From NCBI GenBank assembly GCA_903857685.1, contig CAIOFO010000110.1, positions 1 to 62,153 of the forward strand: DNA of 62,153 nt, in the 5' to 3' direction. Below, piece by piece: positions 42,189-53,717 of the stretch (position 1 is the first letter of the stretch; the number at the start of each line of letters is the position of its first letter). Position numbers and translations under genes: made by a program. The notes beneath the pieces are model-generated. The model saw nothing but the letters and a program-made list of their open reading frames with translations, was not told the DNA's origin and ran no database searches. The DNA comes from an uncultured Alphaproteobacteria bacterium. Lineage in GTDB: Bacteria > Pseudomonadota > Alphaproteobacteria > Micropepsales > Micropepsaceae.

Positions 42189-43442
42189 ATGACCATTCAG
42201 ACGACACAGCGCACCGCGCCGGCAGCACAAGCCGGCGCCGCGCCGTCCATGCGCAAATATCTCATTGGCGGCGGCGCCCTGATCCTGGTGCTCGCCGGAT
42301 TTTATTTCTGGAGCCATAGCGGCGGCGCCGCGGGCCCGCGCCGCGCGCCGCCTGTTCCCGTACAGGTGGGCCAGGCACAGCAGATGGACATGCCCGTGGT
42401 CAAGAATGCGCTGGGCACGGTGGTGGCCAACACCACCGTCGCGGTCACCGCGCGCGTGCAAGGTCAGCTCACCAAGGCCTATTTCAAGGAAGGCCAGATG
42501 GTCAAAGCAGGCGACCTTCTGTTCCAGATCGATCCGCGCCCGTTCCAGGCGGCGCTGGCACAGGCGCAAGGCCAGTTGGAGCGCGACCAAGCCGCTTTGG
42601 CCAATGCCCAGCGCGATGCCGCCCGCTATGCCTCGCTCTTTTCCCAGAACGCCATTTCGATGCAGCAGCGCGACGCTTCCGCGGCCACGGCCCAGGCCGA
42701 TGCGGCCGTGGTGACCGGCGACCGCGGCATGGTCGAGGCGGCGCGCCTCAACCTGGAATTCACACAAATTCGCTCGCCGGTTGACGGCAAGACCGGACCG
42801 ATCCTGCTGCAGCCGGGCAACCTGGTTTCGGTCAATGGCCTGACCCAGCCCCTGGTCACGATCAGCCAAATTCGGCCGATCAAAGTGTCGTTCGCCCTGC
42901 CTCAGGCCGATCTGCCGCGCATCCAGCCGCGCTTCGCCAAGGGCAAGCTCACCGCCCAGGTCAATCTGCACGACCAAGCCGGCAAGACCATCACGGCGCC
43001 GGTTGATTTTGTCAGCAACGCCGTCAGCAGCGCCGGCACCATCGAACTGCGCGCCACCTTCCCCAATCTCGACGGCGTTCTGGTGCCCGGCCAGCTGGTA
43101 GATGTCACCGCCGCGCTGGATGATATTCCCGGCGCCATCGTGGTGCCGCGTGTCGCCGTCATCAACGGCCCGGATGGCAACTATGTCTACCAGATCACGC
43201 CAAAAATGACGGTGGCAAAAGTGCCCGTGACGGTGCAGTTCGATGACGGCACCAACATGGCGATTCAGGGCGATCTCAAGGCCGGCGACCGGGTGGTTAC
43301 TGATGGCGGCCTGCGCGTTACGCCGGGCTCCAAGGTGACCATCGCCCGTCTGGCGGCGCGTCCCGCGGGCGGCAAAGGCAAAGGCAAGGGCGGCAAGGGC
43401 GGTGCCGGCGCCAAGGGCGGCGCCAAACCCGACAAGGGCTGA
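42189..43442 (+). CDS. RND efflux periplasmic adaptor, MdtA/AcrA-like
   Basis: 417 residues from ATG 42189 (AGGGAAAG upstream). A membrane anchor (about 23-41: YLIGGGALILVLAGFYF) is followed by the lipoyl half ARVQGQLTKAYFKEGQMVKAGDLLFQIDPRPF, a coiled-coil hairpin rich in Ala and Gln, the second lipoyl half FTQIRSPVDGKTG and the barrel GVLVPGQLVDVTAALDD. The extreme C-terminus is an unusual Gly/Lys-rich tail (GGKGKGKGGKGGAGAKGGAK). The permease starts 5 bp downstream. No outer-membrane factor is adjacent, so it may borrow another. Confidence 0.92.
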   Translation: MTIQTTQRTAPAAQAGAAPSMRKYLIGGGALILVLAGFYFWSHSGGAAGPRRAPPVPVQVGQAQQMDMPVVKNALGTVVANTTVAVTARVQGQLTKAYFKEGQMVKAGDLLFQIDPRPFQAALAQAQGQLERDQAALANAQRDAARYASLFSQNAISMQQRDASAATAQADAAVVTGDRGMVEAARLNLEFTQIRSPVDGKTGPILLQPGNLVSVNGLTQPLVTISQIRPIKVSFALPQADLPRIQPRFAKGKLTAQVNLHDQAGKTITAPVDFVSNAVSSAGTIELRATFPNLDGVLVPGQLVDVTAALDDIPGAIVVPRVAVINGPDGNYVYQITPKMTVAKVPVTVQFDDGTNMAIQGDLKAGDRVVTDGGLRVTPGSKVTIARLAARPAGGKGKGKGGKGGAGAKGGAKPDKG

Positions 43443-43447
43443 ACATC

Positions 43448-46400
43448 ATGAACATGTCGCGCATCTTCATCGAACGGCCGATCATGACCACATTAGTCAT
43501 GGCGGCCTTGGTAATTTTCGGCCTGTTCGGCTACTTCACCCTGCCGGTTTCCAACCTGCCGAGCGTGGACTTCCCTACCATCAGCGTCAGCGCCCAGTTG
43601 CCGGGGGCAGATCCCACCACCATGGCCTCGGGCGTCGCCGGCCCGCTGGAAAACCAGTTCTCTACCATCCCCAGCATCGACCAGATGAGTTCGTCGAGCA
43701 GCATCGGCCAAACCAACATCACGATGCAGTTCGCGCTCGACCGCAATATCGACCTCGCCGCCCAGGACGTTCAGGCGGCGATCAGCGCCGCGCTGGGCCA
43801 GCTGCCCAAGGCCCTGCCGCGCCCGCCCAGCTTCCGCAAGGTCAATCCGAACGATGAACCGATCATGTATATTTCGATGTTCTCGGACACCATGCAGATC
43901 CAGGACCTGGACGAATATGCCGAGACACTGCTTGCCCGTGAGCTCTCCACCATTGATGGCGTGGCGCAGATTCAGACCTTTGGCCAGGGCAAGTATGGCG
44001 TGCGCATCCAGGCCGATCCCGACGCGCTGGCGGCGCGCCAGATCGGCATCGACCAGTTGGCCAGCGCCGTCGCCGCCGCCAACGTCAACCAGGCCACCGG
44101 CGCCATCAATGGCGAGCGCCAGGCCGCTTCCATCCTGGCCACCGGCCAGCTCAACAATGCCGCAGATTTCCGCAATCAGGTGATCGCCTATCGCAACGGC
44201 GCCCCCGTGCGGCTGGGCGAAGTCGCCAATGTGCAGGACGGCCAGGAGAGCGGCCTCGGCGGCACCTGGCTGCATGGCAGGAAGGGGATTGCGCTGGCGA
44301 TCAATCGCCAGCCCGGTTCCAACACGGTTGAAGTGATCGACAAGATCAAGGCGTTCCTGCCCCACTTCGAGGCGGGCCTGCCCAAGGGCGTGGATTTGAG
44401 GGTTCTGTACGACCAGAGCGAGACGATCAATGCTTCGGTCACGGACGTGCAATACACGCTGCTGATCGCCGGCGTGATGGTGGTGGGGGTGATCTTCGTC
44501 TTCCTGCGCCGCGTCTCGGCGACCCTCATTCCCTCACTCGCCTTGCCCATCGCGGTGATCGCCACTTTCGCAGGCATGGCCCTGTTTGGCTTCAATCTCG
44601 ACAATCTGTCGCTGATGGCGCTGACCCTGTCGGTGGGCTTTGTCGTGGACGACGCCATTGTCATGCTCGAAAATATCGTCCGCCATATCGAGCATGGCGA
44701 AAAGCCCTACGAAGCCGCCATGAAGGGCTCAGCCGAAATCGGCTTCACCATCCTGTCCATGACCGTCAGCCTGGCGGCGGTGTTCATTCCCGTCGTCTTC
44801 ATGGGCGGCATTGTCGGTCGCCTGCTGCACGAATTCGCCGTCACCATCATCATCGCGATCGCCTTCTCCGGCATCATATCGGTGACCCTGACGCCCATGC
44901 TGTGCGCCTTTTTGCTGAAGGACGAACACGGCCAGGCGCATAACGCCTTTTATCGCTGGAGCGAAAATTCCTTCAACCGTCTCCACGCTGGCTATAACCG
45001 CTCCCTGACCTGGAGCCTGAATCATCGCCCCGTGATTGTGGGTCTGTTTGTCGCCAGCATACTGGCCAGCGTCGGCCTGTTCATGGTGATGCCGGAGGAT
45101 TTCCTGCCCAGCGACGATTCTGGCCGCCTCACCGGCCAGATTCAGGCCGCCAACGGCACCTCCTTCCAGCAGATGTACACCTATCTGGATGAAGTGGGCA
45201 AAGTGCTGGACGCCGACCCCAACATCGTGGATGCGATGGTGCAGATGCCCAGCCAGAACGGCGCCGCCGGCAGCAACCAGGGCATTTTGCGCGTCATCCC
45301 CCTTGCGAAGAATCGTAAGCTCAGCGCCGACAAGGTCGCCGCCGAGTTGCGCCCAAAATTTGCGCGCTTGGCCGGCTTTAACGTTTTTATCACCAACCCG
45401 CCCTCGGTGAGCATCGGCGGGCGCGGCGGCCGCTCAGTCTACCAATACACCATGCAGGGCACCGATCTGAACCAGCTCAAGGCCGTTTCCGACCAGCTGG
45501 TGGCCTATCTCAAGGATCTGCCTGCCTTTGTCGGCGTCAACAGCGACCTGGACGCGGAGATGCCCTCCGTGCATGTCGCAATTGACCGCGACCGCGCCGC
45601 CGCCTTGGGCGTCTCGGCGCAAACTATTGAGACCGCGCTGGGCGATGCCTTTGCCGGCCAGCAGATTTCCCAGATCAATCGTCCGGCCAATCAATACGAA
45701 GTGCTGCTGGAACTGCTGCCCTCCTTCCAGGCCAAAGCCTCATCGCTGGACCGGCTTTATGTGACCTCCAGCGCGGGCGCGCTGGTGCCGCTTTCGGCCG
45801 TGACCACCGTTACCCCTGGCACCCAGCCGCTCAGGATCAACCATTCCGGCGAAGTGCCCTCGGTCACCATCTCCTTCGACCTGACCAAGGGTTACGCTCT
45901 CAGCGATGCGGTGAGTCTGATAGGCAAGGCCACCCAGGATATCGGCGTGCCCGATTCCATCCAGGGCAGCTTCCAGGGCACCGCCGCCGCCTTCCAGCAA
46001 TCCACCCAGAATATGGGCATCCTGCTCATCGTCGCCATGATCGTGGTCTATATCATCCTGGGTATCCTGTATGAGAGCCTGATCCATCCGCTCACCATTC
46101 TTTCCGGCCTGCCGTCGGCGGCGATGGGCGCGCTCCTGATTCTCTTCCTGGTCGGATTGCCGCTGACGCTGTATGCCTTTGTCGGCATGATGATGCTGAT
46201 CGGCATCGTCAAGAAGAACGCCATCATGATGATCGACTTCGCGCTGCAGAAACGCCGTACCGACAATACGCCCGCGCTCCAGGCTATCCATGAAGCGGCG
46301 ATGGTGCGTTTCCGTCCCATCATGATGACCACCATGGCGGCGATGATGGGTACCCTGCCGATCGCGCTGGGCGTGGGCGCGGGCGCCGAGTCCCGCCGCC

Positions 46401-46564
46401 CTCTGGGACTGTGCGTCGCCGGTGGCTTGCTGTTCTCGCAGGTGCTGACCCTCTACATCACGCCAGTGATCTATGTGTATCTCGATAGGCTGGAGGGTAT
46501 GCTTTACACGACGCGCAGCCGCACGCGCCGCGACCCGCCGCCGGTCAGCGCGCCGGCCGAGTGA
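43448..46564 (+). CDS. RND efflux permease, MdtB/MdtC (HAE-1)-like
   Basis: 1038 residues. The N-terminus MNMSRIFIERPIMTTLVMAA is typical of drug-type RND pumps. Helix 4 has VGFVVDDAIVMLENIVRHIE (Asp-Asp pair for proton relay, about 405-425), and the second half contains FVGMMMLIGIVKKNAIMMIDFA. It ends SRRPLGLCVAGGLLFSQ, then LYITPVIYVYLD and a short polar tail. It sits with its adaptor 5 bp upstream and exports organic compounds in relatives. The orphan tail at 7925-8056 shares its last conserved 12 residues. Confidence 0.93.
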   Translation: MNMSRIFIERPIMTTLVMAALVIFGLFGYFTLPVSNLPSVDFPTISVSAQLPGADPTTMASGVAGPLENQFSTIPSIDQMSSSSSIGQTNITMQFALDRNIDLAAQDVQAAISAALGQLPKALPRPPSFRKVNPNDEPIMYISMFSDTMQIQDLDEYAETLLARELSTIDGVAQIQTFGQGKYGVRIQADPDALAARQIGIDQLASAVAAANVNQATGAINGERQAASILATGQLNNAADFRNQVIAYRNGAPVRLGEVANVQDGQESGLGGTWLHGRKGIALAINRQPGSNTVEVIDKIKAFLPHFEAGLPKGVDLRVLYDQSETINASVTDVQYTLLIAGVMVVGVIFVFLRRVSATLIPSLALPIAVIATFAGMALFGFNLDNLSLMALTLSVGFVVDDAIVMLENIVRHIEHGEKPYEAAMKGSAEIGFTILSMTVSLAAVFIPVVFMGGIVGRLLHEFAVTIIIAIAFSGIISVTLTPMLCAFLLKDEHGQAHNAFYRWSENSFNRLHAGYNRSLTWSLNHRPVIVGLFVASILASVGLFMVMPEDFLPSDDSGRLTGQIQAANGTSFQQMYTYLDEVGKVLDADPNIVDAMVQMPSQNGAAGSNQGILRVIPLAKNRKLSADKVAAELRPKFARLAGFNVFITNPPSVSIGGRGGRSVYQYTMQGTDLNQLKAVSDQLVAYLKDLPAFVGVNSDLDAEMPSVHVAIDRDRAAALGVSAQTIETALGDAFAGQQISQINRPANQYEVLLELLPSFQAKASSLDRLYVTSSAGALVPLSAVTTVTPGTQPLRINHSGEVPSVTISFDLTKGYALSDAVSLIGKATQDIGVPDSIQGSFQGTAAAFQQSTQNMGILLIVAMIVVYIILGILYESLIHPLTILSGLPSAAMGALLILFLVGLPLTLYAFVGMMMLIGIVKKNAIMMIDFALQKRRTDNTPALQAIHEAAMVRFRPIMMTTMAAMMGTLPIALGVGAGAESRRPLGLCVAGGLLFSQVLTLYITPVIYVYLDRLEGMLYTTRSRTRRDPPPVSAPAE

Positions 46565-46667
46565 CGGTTCCGCGGCCTGTTGCGCCGCAAAAGGAACCGG
46601 CAAGGTTGAATATCATCCGTCCCCGGTCACGCTGAAAATGAAGGCCGGCCGATGCTGATCAACTAGA

Positions 46668-47012
46668 TCAAAATGGGCCGCGCTGTTTCAGCGCTTCGTA
46701 CTGGCTTTTCAGGACCGCGATGCGGCCGCGATAGAGCGCGGTAAGGCAAACGGTATCGCTGCCGCAGCGGCGGCGCGATGCCAGAAAGCTTCGCTGCGCG
46801 TCGCCCATGTCGCCGCGCATGCCCATCGCCACCAGTCCGGTCAGGGTGTCGAATCGCACCGCCATTTCGACATCCAGCTCGCTCAAAATGCCTGACGCGC
46901 AAACCGCGCGTTCATCGGCGCTGCGGGCGCGGCCGCAATCGAAGCTCGCGGCATTGGCGGGAATCACCAGCAGCACTGCGCCAACCACCGGGACAAGCAG
47001 AGCAAATTGCAT
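46668..47012 (-). CDS. LprI-like / DUF1311 secreted protein
   Basis: 114 residues from ATG 47012, where a signal peptide begins (MQFALLVPVVGAVLLVIPANA). The mature part SFDCGRARSADERAVCASGI, then LSELDVEM, with QRSFLASRRRCGSDTVCLTALYRGRIAVL, has the four-cysteine pattern of the lysozyme-inhibitor LprI / DUF1311 family. These periplasmic proteins protect peptidoglycan in some bacteria. It is divergent from a lytic transglycosylase gene 173 bp away, which makes a cell-wall role reasonable. Confidence 0.85.
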   Translation of the reverse strand: MQFALLVPVVGAVLLVIPANAASFDCGRARSADERAVCASGILSELDVEMAVRFDTLTGLVAMGMRGDMGDAQRSFLASRRRCGSDTVCLTALYRGRIAVLKSQYEALKQRGPF

Positions 47013-47185
47013 GTGCGAATTATGCGCTGGGCAGGGAACAGCATGCAACCTTTCGGAACAATTGTTCCGTCTTGCATCACACGATCAAAGCCCTTAAGTA
47101 CCCCAACGCGCAAACAGCGCCACCGTTCCCGTGGATGGGAACACCGCCGCGGCGGAATTCTCGCTCACGCTGACAGGGAACCTTG

Positions 47186-48037
47186 ATGACGCTATCTCGC
47201 GTATTGAAAGAAAAAAAGTCCTCCCCGTTGAATTTCGGGAAATTGCTCGGCACCGGCCTGATGCTGGGCGCCATCGCCTTCCTGCTGCAAAATCGCCCTG
47301 CCGAAATGACGTCGCTGCAAAACGCGCCACCGGTACGCATCTCGCTGATTGATGCGTCCGCGCCGCCGGCCTTCAATCCGGAAGGAGCCATGTCGTCCGC
47401 CCAATTGATGCAGCGCTGGGATCCCGCCATCACCGAAGCCGCCAAGCGATTCAAGATTCCCGCCGCCTGGATTCGCAATGTAATGCGTTCGGAAAGCGGC
47501 GGCCGCACGATTTTGAACGGCCAACCCATAGCTTCCAACAGGGGCGCGCTGGGCCTGATGCAGGTCGAGCCGGGCACCTATACCGAGATGGCGGCGCAAT
47601 ACCGGCTGGGCGACGACCCCTTTGATCCGCGCGACAATATTTATGCCGGCGCCGCCTATCTGCGCTGGCTGCATGGCAAATACGGTTTTCCGGCCATGTT
47701 CGCCGCTTACAATGCCGGTCCCGGCCATCTGGAGGATCACCTTTATCATGGCCAACCCTTGCCGCAGGAAACCCGTCTCTATGTTGCCGGCATTACCCGG
47801 GCGCTGGGCCAGGGCACCGATTGGCTCGCCAGCCATGACAAGCTCACCGTGACGGCGCCCGACGGCAACAAGATCGCGCTGGACCGCAGCAGGATCCGCT
47901 CAGTGCGCGCCGCGCTGCCGGGCGAATATGCCCCGGGCGTGGCCGCGGTGATTGACATGGGCAAAATCCACCAGGGCGTGCAGGAAAGCCCGGCCGTCAT
48001 ATTGGCCGCCATCGGTCCCCACCATCACAGCGCCTGA
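47186..48037 (+). CDS. lytic transglycosylase (SLT family)
   Basis: 283 residues from ATG 47186 (CAGGGAA upstream). An N-terminal membrane segment (about 19-36: LLGTGLMLGAIAFLLQ) anchors it to the inner membrane. The SLT domain (about 85-215) has the catalytic glutamate in RNVMRSESGGR, then ASNRGALGLMQVEPGTY, and FAAYNAGPGHLEDH. These enzymes cleave peptidoglycan to 1,6-anhydro products. Such proteins occur both in general wall turnover and as helpers of secretion systems; no secretion genes are near, so housekeeping is more likely. Confidence 0.9.
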   Translation: MTLSRVLKEKKSSPLNFGKLLGTGLMLGAIAFLLQNRPAEMTSLQNAPPVRISLIDASAPPAFNPEGAMSSAQLMQRWDPAITEAAKRFKIPAAWIRNVMRSESGGRTILNGQPIASNRGALGLMQVEPGTYTEMAAQYRLGDDPFDPRDNIYAGAAYLRWLHGKYGFPAMFAAYNAGPGHLEDHLYHGQPLPQETRLYVAGITRALGQGTDWLASHDKLTVTAPDGNKIALDRSRIRSVRAALPGEYAPGVAAVIDMGKIHQGVQESPAVILAAIGPHHHSA

Positions 48038-48079
48038 CCAAAGCCCTTTCTGACGCTATACTGGCGTCAGGAGAGTGCC

Positions 48080-49435
48080 TTGTCCGAAGCCGCCCAAGCC
48101 TTCATTCCCGCCGCGGCCCCGGTTCACAAGCGGCGGCTGAGCCGGCTTGAGATCGCGCTGGCGGCCCGCCGCAATGTGCTGGAACTGATCCCTGCCATTT
48201 CCTACCGTCAGCCCATCGTCACCGGCGAAGTGCTGCGGCGCTGGCACATGCTGGCCGATCCCGCCGGTTACAAGCGTGTGATGCTGGACAATCTCGCCAA
48301 TTATCCCAAATCCGAAATCATGCGCCGCATGCTGCGGCCGGCCATCGGCGAGAGCTTGTTCAACGCCGACGGACCGGAATGGAAATGGCAGCGCCAGGCG
48401 GTGGCGCCGGTCTTCACCCATCGCAATGTGGTGGCGCTGGCTCCGGCGATGAGCGCCACCGCGGCGCGGGCGGTGCAGCGCCTGTCTTCCGGCGGCCGCA
48501 CCGAACTGGTGGCGGAAATGCTGACCGCGACCTTCGACGTGATCTGCGATGTGGCGCTGTCGGGCCGCGAACATTTCGACGCGAATGCCTTCAGCCACGC
48601 CATCACCCGCTATTTCCAGACCGCGGGCCGCACCTCCCTGCTGGATTTTCTCGGCGTGCCGGAATGGTTTCCCCGGCCGGGCGAGTTGATCGCGGGCGCG
48701 GCGGTGCGGACGATGCACGGCATGGTGGCGCAGGCGATCGACGCGCGCCGGGCGCAGACGGCAAGCCCGGCCGATGACCTGCTCGATCACATGCTGGCGG
48801 CGCAGGACCCTGAAACCGGACGTCGCATGTCACCGGAAGACCTGATCTACAACATGCAGTTTTTCATCGTGGCGGGGCATGAAACCACGGCGCTGGCCAT
48901 CTCCTGGGCCCTCTATCTTCTGGCCAACAGCCCCGAGCATCAGGATCGGGCGCGGGCGGAAGCCCGCGCGCAACTGAACGGAAAAGTGGCGCAAGCAGGC
49001 GATCTCGACGCCATGCCCTTCATCAATCAGGTGCTGGAGGAAGCGATGCGGCTTTACCCGCCGGTGGGCCTCCTGGCCCGGCATGTGGTGGCGCGCGATG
49101 AACTCTGCGGCCGCACCATCAATCCCAATGACATTCTGTTCCTGCCGATCTGGGCGCTGCATCGCCATGAGTTGCTGTGGGAACATCCGGAGATGTTCGA
49201 TCCCGGCCGTTTCGCGCCCGGCACGGTGCGCGATCGTTACCAGTATCTGCCGTTCGGCGCCGGTCCGCGGGTCTGTGTCGGCGCCAACTTCGCCATGATG
49301 CAGGCGGGCATCATTCTTGCCACCCTGATCCAGAATTTCCGCTTCCGCCCCGCCCAGCCGCAGCCCAAACCCGTCATGACAATGACGGTGCGGCCCGATC
49401 CGGGCATCTTCCTGATGGTCGAAAGGCCGGACTAG
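48080..49435 (+). CDS. cytochrome P450
   Basis: 451 residues from TTG 48080 (CAGGAGAG upstream). The I-helix is VAGHETTALAISWALY (Thr for O2 activation). The K-helix ExxR is in LEEAMRLYPP, the PERF-like segment is MFDPGRFAPGTV, and the haem-binding loop FGAGPRVCVGANFAM has the axial Cys near 400. No redox partner is adjacent. Family size and motifs are complete. The substrate is unknown; the closely following beta-oxidation enzyme (opposite strand) hints at fatty-acid or hydrocarbon metabolism, which is inference. Confidence 0.93.
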   Translation: MSEAAQAFIPAAAPVHKRRLSRLEIALAARRNVLELIPAISYRQPIVTGEVLRRWHMLADPAGYKRVMLDNLANYPKSEIMRRMLRPAIGESLFNADGPEWKWQRQAVAPVFTHRNVVALAPAMSATAARAVQRLSSGGRTELVAEMLTATFDVICDVALSGREHFDANAFSHAITRYFQTAGRTSLLDFLGVPEWFPRPGELIAGAAVRTMHGMVAQAIDARRAQTASPADDLLDHMLAAQDPETGRRMSPEDLIYNMQFFIVAGHETTALAISWALYLLANSPEHQDRARAEARAQLNGKVAQAGDLDAMPFINQVLEEAMRLYPPVGLLARHVVARDELCGRTINPNDILFLPIWALHRHELLWEHPEMFDPGRFAPGTVRDRYQYLPFGAGPRVCVGANFAMMQAGIILATLIQNFRFRPAQPQPKPVMTMTVRPDPGIFLMVERPD

Positions 49436-49446
49436 AGGGCTCGTCT

Positions 49447-51489
<2,043 letters not shown>

Positions 51490-51526
51490 GAAAGGCTCCT
51501 GATGGCTGCGCCCATTCTATACCCCT

Positions 51527-52699
51527 CTAATAGGGAAGTCCTTGGCGCTTGGGCGGGGCATAGGGACTGGTGGCCGGTTTCTTGGGAAAGGTGGCGTCGA
51601 GGAATTTCTCGAGCTTTTCCATCGCCGCCATGTTGGTGGCGGGATCGGCGGTGCCGGGGGGCGCATTGCTGCGCGCGAAACTGTGCATGACGCCCGGATA
51701 CATCACCAGTTCGGCCGGCACCCCCTTGGCGCGCAGCGCCTCGTAAAGCGCCTGCGACTGCTTGGGGGACACCGTGACGTCGTCGCTCCCCTGCTGGATC
51801 AGGAAGGGCGGGCTCGTCGCCTCGACATAGGCAAGTGGGCTGGCATTGCGGGCGATTCCCACCCCGCACAGCGCCGGCTCGCAACCCAGATAATCGCCCT
51901 CGATGCTCTTGTCCGGCGCGGGCTTGCCCAGGTCCGGCCACATATTTTCAAAATCGATGATGCCGTACCAGTCAATCACCGCCTGCACGCAGTCCGAAGC
52001 GGGCTTGTCCTTCGCATCGCCGGGCGGCTCCAGCGCCGTCACGCCGCAGGAAACACCGGCCAGCGACGCCAGTTGCCCGCCCGCCGAGGCCCCCCAGATC
52101 GCGATCCGCGTCTGATCCAGGTTGAACTCCCCGGTATGGTCGCGCAGCCAGCTGATCGCGCTTTTGACATCCTGCAGCGCGGCGGGAAACCGCGCCTCGC
52201 CCGACAGGCGGTAATCGACGCTGGCCACCACATAGCCCTTCGCCGCCAGGCCGGCGAGCAGGCCGGGAAAATCGCCGAAGGTGCCGTTGTGGCGGGGATC
52301 GCCGCCAACCCAGTTGCCGCCATGAACGAAGACCAGGCCGGGGCGCGGAAATGATTTTTCCGATGTTTGGTAAAGGTCCAGCGTCAGCGGTCGAAAGCCC
52401 GGCAGGCTGCGATAGACCATTTGCGTCATGGTCACGCCGCCGGGAAAGGCGATGGTCTGGAGCGGATACGCCTTTGGCGCATCGGCCGCTGCTTCGACCG
52501 GCGGCGCCGGGGCGATTTTCTTTGCGGCGACAATTTTTGCCGCCGGCTTGGCGCTGGGTTTGGCGCTGGGCTTGGCGGCTGGCCTGGCGGGCGCGGGTTT
52601 GAGTGGCGCGGCTTTGACGGGCGTCTTCACCGGTGCGGCGGCCGCGCCCGCCGCACAAAGCGACAGCATCAGGAGCGTGGAAATCGTGATTTTCTTCAT
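51527..52699 (-). CDS. secreted alpha/beta hydrolase with Lys/Ala/Pro-rich linker
   Basis: 390 residues from ATG 52699, where a signal peptide starts (MKKITISTLLMLSLCAAGAAAA). A low-complexity linker follows (about 24-66) with repeats of the AKPSAKPSAKPAAK kind. The hydrolase domain has the oxyanion motif FVHGGNWVGG (HGG type), nucleophile elbow WGASAGGQ, the acid region FLIQQGSDDVTV and catalytic His in YPGVMHSF. This is the BD-FAE/hormone-sensitive-lipase-like type acting on short esters. The linker suggests wall or membrane tethering. Substrate unknown. Confidence 0.88.
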   Translation of the reverse strand: MKKITISTLLMLSLCAAGAAAAPVKTPVKAAPLKPAPARPAAKPSAKPSAKPAAKIVAAKKIAPAPPVEAAADAPKAYPLQTIAFPGGVTMTQMVYRSLPGFRPLTLDLYQTSEKSFPRPGLVFVHGGNWVGGDPRHNGTFGDFPGLLAGLAAKGYVVASVDYRLSGEARFPAALQDVKSAISWLRDHTGEFNLDQTRIAIWGASAGGQLASLAGVSCGVTALEPPGDAKDKPASDCVQAVIDWYGIIDFENMWPDLGKPAPDKSIEGDYLGCEPALCGVGIARNASPLAYVEATSPPFLIQQGSDDVTVSPKQSQALYEALRAKGVPAELVMYPGVMHSFARSNAPPGTADPATNMAAMEKLEKFLDATFPKKPATSPYAPPKRQGLPY

Positions 52700-52748
52700 G
52701 ATTGTGGAGGTAATCACGCGTCCGCCGGGCTTGCAACTTTTGGGATGG

Positions 52749-53717
52749 CTAGCGCGCTTCAAGCCAGTGAAGGCTGAACAGACGGGCCTCGTCGCACCAT
52801 ACTGCCCGCGGCGAGAATCCGGCGCGCGCCGCAATCTCGCGAAAACTTTCGATGCTGTATTTGTGGCTGTCCTCGGTATGCACGGCCTCGCCGGCGGCGA
52901 ATTCCACCACCCCATCTGAAAGCCTCACGCTCTGGCGCTTCAGGCTGACCAGATACATCTCGATCCGCTGCGCCTTGGGATTGTACGGCGCGTAATGGGC
53001 GAAGGCGTCCAGGTCGAAATCGGCCCCCAGTTCGCGGTTGGCGCGCGCCAGCAGGTTCTTGTTGAAGGCGGCGGTCACCCCGGCGGCATCATTGTAGGCG
53101 GCATGCAGCAAGGCGGGATCCTTGACCAGGTCCGCACCCACCAGAAGGCCGCCGCCATTCAGCGCCTCGCGCATGCGGCGCAGCAGCGCCATCGCCGCGT
53201 CGGGACGGAAATTGCCGATGGTGCTGCCGGGGAAAAATCCGGTGCGCCGCATGGCGGCGTCCGGCAGGATCGGAATATGCAGCGGCAGGGTGAAATCCGC
53301 CACCAGCGGGCGCAGCGCCATTTTGGGATAATCGGCCGCCAGTCGGCGCACCACGTCCCGCAGATAGGCGCCCGAAATATCGATTGGGGTATAGCCGCGC
53401 GGGCTCTCCAGCGCGTCCAGCAGGATGCGAACCTTTCGCAGGGCGCCAGCGCCGAATTCCACGATCTCGGCGTCCGCGCCGATCAGGGTGGCGATTTCAT
53501 CGGCATGGCGGCGCAGCAGCGCCACTTCGGTGCGGGTCTGGTAATATTCGGGCAAAGCGCAGATGGCGTCGAACAGCGCCGAGCCTTCCGCATCATAAAA
53601 ATACTTGCAGGCGATTTCCTTGGGCGTGCAACGAAGGCCGTCGCTGATGCAGCGGGCGAAGCTGTCGTCAAAGGCGGAAGGGGCGGCGGCGGCATTGATG
53701 CGGCGCGCGTCTATCAT
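52749..53717 (-). CDS. egtD: L-histidine N(alpha)-methyltransferase EgtD
   Basis: 322 residues of the EgtD family: CKYFYDAEGSALFDAICALPEYYQTRTE (histidine/SAM-binding start), EIVEFGAGALRKVRILLDAL (SAM motif), YTPIDISGAYLRD, FFPGSTIGNFRPDAA, GADLVKDPALLHAAYND and HTEDSHKYSIESF. It trimethylates histidine to hercynine, the first step of ergothioneine synthesis. Its start overlaps the egtB stop by 4 bp (ATGA). The pair thus forms a minimal two-gene pathway. Confidence 0.95.
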   Translation of the reverse strand: MIDARRINAAAAPSAFDDSFARCISDGLRCTPKEIACKYFYDAEGSALFDAICALPEYYQTRTEVALLRRHADEIATLIGADAEIVEFGAGALRKVRILLDALESPRGYTPIDISGAYLRDVVRRLAADYPKMALRPLVADFTLPLHIPILPDAAMRRTGFFPGSTIGNFRPDAAMALLRRMREALNGGGLLVGADLVKDPALLHAAYNDAAGVTAAFNKNLLARANRELGADFDLDAFAHYAPYNPKAQRIEMYLVSLKRQSVRLSDGVVEFAAGEAVHTEDSHKYSIESFREIAARAGFSPRAVWCDEARLFSLHWLEAR

